A DNA stretch of 8,484 bases from an uncultured beta proteobacterium (GTDB lineage Bacteria > Pseudomonadota > Gammaproteobacteria > Burkholderiales > Burkholderiaceae_C): assembly GCA_903885415.1 (NCBI GenBank), contig CAISIP010000483.1, positions 1 to 8,484 on the forward strand, read 5' to 3'. The position numbers were made by a program, and so were the translations under genes. Shown here piece by piece: positions 6,843-8,484 of the stretch (positions within the stretch are counted from its first letter, which is position 1; every line of letters begins with the position of its first letter). The notes beneath the pieces are model-generated. The model searched no databases. It was not told where the DNA came from and was given only the letters and a program-made list of their open reading frames with translations.

Positions 6843-6848
6843 TAAAAT
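6843..6848 (+). promoter_or_regulatory. possible -10 box for the ABC transporter operon
   Basis: TAAAAT, within GCTAAAAT, the same string as in the dyad before the monooxygenase. The region 17 bp upstream (GGCTTC, 6820-6825) is a poor -35. If used, transcription would begin near 6855, giving a leader of about 87 bases that contains the hairpin at 6867-6903. It lies back to back with the SDR -10 box, 31 bp away, so the two promoters may interfere or share a regulator. Confidence 0.35.
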
Positions 6849-6866
6849 ACCGTATGCATAACTACC

Positions 6867-6903
6867 ACTGCGCCGGGCGCCTTCAAGCCGCGCCCGGCGC
6901 AGT
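6867..6903 (+). other. perfect 14-bp hairpin in the leader of the transporter operon
   Basis: ACTGCGCCGGGCGC (6867-6880) pairs without mismatch with GCGCCCGGCGCAGT (6890-6903) around the nine-base loop CTTCAAGCC. It ends 38 bp before the permease ATG. No T-tract follows on either strand, so it is not a standard intrinsic terminator. A second smaller dyad, GCGCCG (6909-6914) with CGGCGC (6929-6934), lies between it and the start codon and reaches within seven bases of the ATG. Possible roles are a leader structure controlling translation or RNA stability, or a DNA operator. Confidence 0.6.
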
Positions 6904-6941
6904 CCGGTGCGCCGACTCCGGCGGCATGCGGCGCTGCTGAA

Positions 6942-7856
6942 ATGCCGGTCTTCCTGTTGCGTCGCGCGGCGGAGGCTTTTGCCACGCTGTTCGTTCTGAC
7001 CTTCGTGATCTTTTTGCTCGCGCGTCTGGTTGGCGACCCGGTTCCGCTGGTGCTGGGAACCGAAGCGACCCAACAGGACATCGACTTTTACCGCCGCCAG
7101 TACGGACTGGACCAGCCGCTGATGCTGCAGTACCTGACCTTCCTGGCCAATGTGGTGCAAGGCGATTTCGGCGTCTCGTTCCGCTACCGCGTATCGGCGA
7201 TCGGCATGGTGCTTCCCGCGCTGTGGGCCACCTTCAAGCTCACCGGCATTGCGATGCTGCTGTCGCTGGGCATCGGCGTTCCCTTGGGCATCATGGGTTC
7301 GATCCGGCCGCGCGGGCTGCTCGCGCGGGCGGTCGACTGGTACGCGGCGGCGGGCGAGTCGATCCCGAGCTTCTGGTTCGCGCTGATGCTGATGCTGGTT
7401 TTCGCGGTCACGCTGGGCGTGCTACCGTCTTCGGGCTTCGGCAGCTGGCAGCACTATGTGTTGCCGGTCACGACACTTTCGCTGTTTTCCTCGGCCTCGC
7501 TGGCGGCGCTCACCCGCGCGAACATGGTCAGCGCGCTACAAAGCGACTTCGTCAAGATGGAGCGCAACCTGGGGCTGCCAGAGTCATCGATCGTTTTTCG
7601 GCATGCGCTGCGCAACGCGTCACTGCCGATCATCACCTTCCTGGGGCTGCAGTTCGGCGTTCTGCTTGGCGGCGCCGTCGTGACCGAACGCGTCTTCGCG
7701 TGGCCCGGGATCGGCCAGGTGATGGTCGAGGCAATCTTCACGCGCGACTATCCGGTCATTCAGGCCGGGGTGCTGGTGACGGCCTTCTGTTTCATGCTCA
7801 TCAACCTGCTGGTCGACATTCTGGCGACCCTGCTCGATCCAAGGGTGCGCCAATGA
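6942..7856 (+). CDS. ABC transporter permease, DppB/OppB-like
   Basis: One of two inner-membrane channel subunits of a peptide/nickel/opine-class ABC importer. Its 304 residues match the family. It has the usual N-terminal helix (about 9-30), the QYGLDQPLMLQY motif (53-64), QGDFGVSF (73-80), and membrane segments near 99-119, 143-161, 171-190, 228-246 and 275-297. The EAA loop that contacts the ATPase is seen in DFVKMERNLGL then RHALRNASLP (202-229), and WPGIGQVM (254-261) follows. The EAA loop reads MERNLGL where relatives often have TARAKGL, a mild departure. ATG 6942 is the only start in frame near the N terminus; no clear Shine-Dalgarno precedes it. It overlaps the next permease gene by ATGA, so the two are translationally coupled. 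It appears to be first in its operon, with no substrate-binding protein upstream. The substrate is unknown: peptides, glutathione and opines are all possible. Confidence 0.94.
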   Translation: MPVFLLRRAAEAFATLFVLTFVIFLLARLVGDPVPLVLGTEATQQDIDFYRRQYGLDQPLMLQYLTFLANVVQGDFGVSFRYRVSAIGMVLPALWATFKLTGIAMLLSLGIGVPLGIMGSIRPRGLLARAVDWYAAAGESIPSFWFALMLMLVFAVTLGVLPSSGFGSWQHYVLPVTTLSLFSSASLAALTRANMVSALQSDFVKMERNLGLPESSIVFRHALRNASLPIITFLGLQFGVLLGGAVVTERVFAWPGIGQVMVEAIFTRDYPVIQAGVLVTAFCFMLINLLVDILATLLDPRVRQ

Positions 7857-8484
7857 GCGAATCGCCGGACGTGCGCGCGACGGGCCTGCTGCCGCGGTTG
7901 CGCTCGATCGTCCGCTGGCCGCTGCGGCTGGCCCACAAGGACGGCCCGCCGGCTCTGGCCACCCTGGTCTGCGCGGCGCTGTTCATCGCGGCCCTATGCG
8001 GCACCGCCATCACGCCGTTCTCGGAGACGCATATAGATTTCGAGTCGGTCATGCTGCCGCCGGCCTGGGAGGCCGAGGGCGCGATCCTGCACCCACTGGG
8101 TACCGACCAGCTGGGTCGCGACGTGCTCAGCCGGCTGGTCGCAGGCGCCCAAGTCTCGCTGCTGGTGGCCGGCGCCGCAGTCATCTTTGGCGGCGTGCTG
8201 GGAACCTTTGTGGGACTGATCGCGGGCTATTTCGGCGGCGTCACCGGCGCGCTGCTGAACCGGCTGACCGAAGCCTTTCTGGCGCTACCCTTCATCCTGA
8301 TGGCACTGGCGCTGGTGTCGGCACTCGGACCCGGGCTGTGGAACATCATCATCGTCATGATCTTGACCAACTGGGCCCGTTACGCACGGCTGGTTCGCAG
8401 CGAGGTCATCTCGATCAAGGAGCGCGACTTCGTCATGCTCGCGCGCATCGCGGGCGTTTCGCGCGTCATGATTGCGCTGCGCCA
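7853..8484 (+). CDS. ABC transporter permease, DppC/OppC-like, 3' end outside the window
   Basis: The partner inner-membrane permease of the DppB-like protein. The 210 complete codons present cover most of a protein usually near 280-300 residues; the window ends inside it. After an N-terminal cytoplasmic stretch and a first membrane helix (about 33-55), it shows the family hallmark HPLGTDQLGRDVLSRLVAGAQ (80-100), membrane segments near 101-128, 142-159 and 162-175, WARYARLVRSE (174-184), and the EAA-loop start RDFVMLARIAGVSR (191-204). The ATG overlaps the TGA of the upstream gene in ATGA, typical of coupled permease pairs. The ATPase and substrate-binding protein genes should follow beyond the window edge. 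Confidence 0.93.
   Translation, partial: MSESPDVRATGLLPRLRSIVRWPLRLAHKDGPPALATLVCAALFIAALCGTAITPFSETHIDFESVMLPPAWEAEGAILHPLGTDQLGRDVLSRLVAGAQVSLLVAGAAVIFGGVLGTFVGLIAGYFGGVTGALLNRLTEAFLALPFILMALALVSALGPGLWNIIIVMILTNWARYARLVRSEVISIKERDFVMLARIAGVSRVMIALR

Noticed and set aside
6867..6903. The hairpin as an intrinsic terminator
   Set aside because: No run of T follows the stem on either strand, and it lies upstream of genes on both strands rather than after one.
1..8484. CRISPR array, insertion sequence, tRNA/rRNA gene or prophage signal
   Set aside because: Reading through the window showed no regularly spaced repeats, transposase motifs or structural RNA signatures; coding sequence fills nearly all of it.

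Overview
The window is 8.5 kb of compact, GC-rich bacterial chromosome. High GC, GC-ending codons, weak or absent Shine-Dalgarno sites before some genes, and the mix of gene families (type I DAHP synthase, M20D amidohydrolase, DUF2817, an orphan molybdopterin oxidoreductase, a Baeyer-Villiger monooxygenase, Dpp/Opp-type permeases) fit a betaproteobacterium, most likely Burkholderiales. That placement is inference from composition and gene families, not a marker-gene result.

Layout: the C-terminal third of an AroG/AroF-type DAHP synthase (1-360, +) converges on a minus-strand pair. This pair is an M20D amidohydrolase (754-1956) followed, with overlapping stop and start, by a short DUF2817 protein (431-757) that appears to be the N- and C-terminal ends of a normally about 360-residue hydrolase joined in frame. 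A 165-bp divergent promoter region separates the amidohydrolase from a 687-residue molybdopterin oxidoreductase (2122-4185, +). After a 91-bp gap with a small dyad over a possible -10 box comes a 547-residue Baeyer-Villiger flavin monooxygenase (4277-5920, +). It converges, across 37 bp, on an SDR dehydrogenase (5958-6719, -). A 222-bp divergent region with a consensus TATAAT for the SDR, a possible TAAAAT for the opposite strand and a perfect 14-bp hairpin leads into an ABC transporter operon. The DppB-like permease (6942-7856, +) overlaps by 4 bp a DppC-like permease that runs off the window edge (7853-8484, +).

How the genes may work together: SDR and monooxygenase are a plausible alcohol to ketone to ester/lactone pair, though they sit on opposite strands and may simply be neighbours. 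The amidohydrolase, the DUF2817 remnant and the Dpp/Opp permeases all point to uptake and hydrolysis of peptides or acylated amino acids. No mobile element, CRISPR array, tRNA or rRNA was seen. No stretch over 300 bp lacks a gene. I see no clear new multi-gene system; the most unusual items are the DUF2817 deletion remnant, the leader hairpin of the transporter operon, and the substrate-orphan molybdoenzyme.
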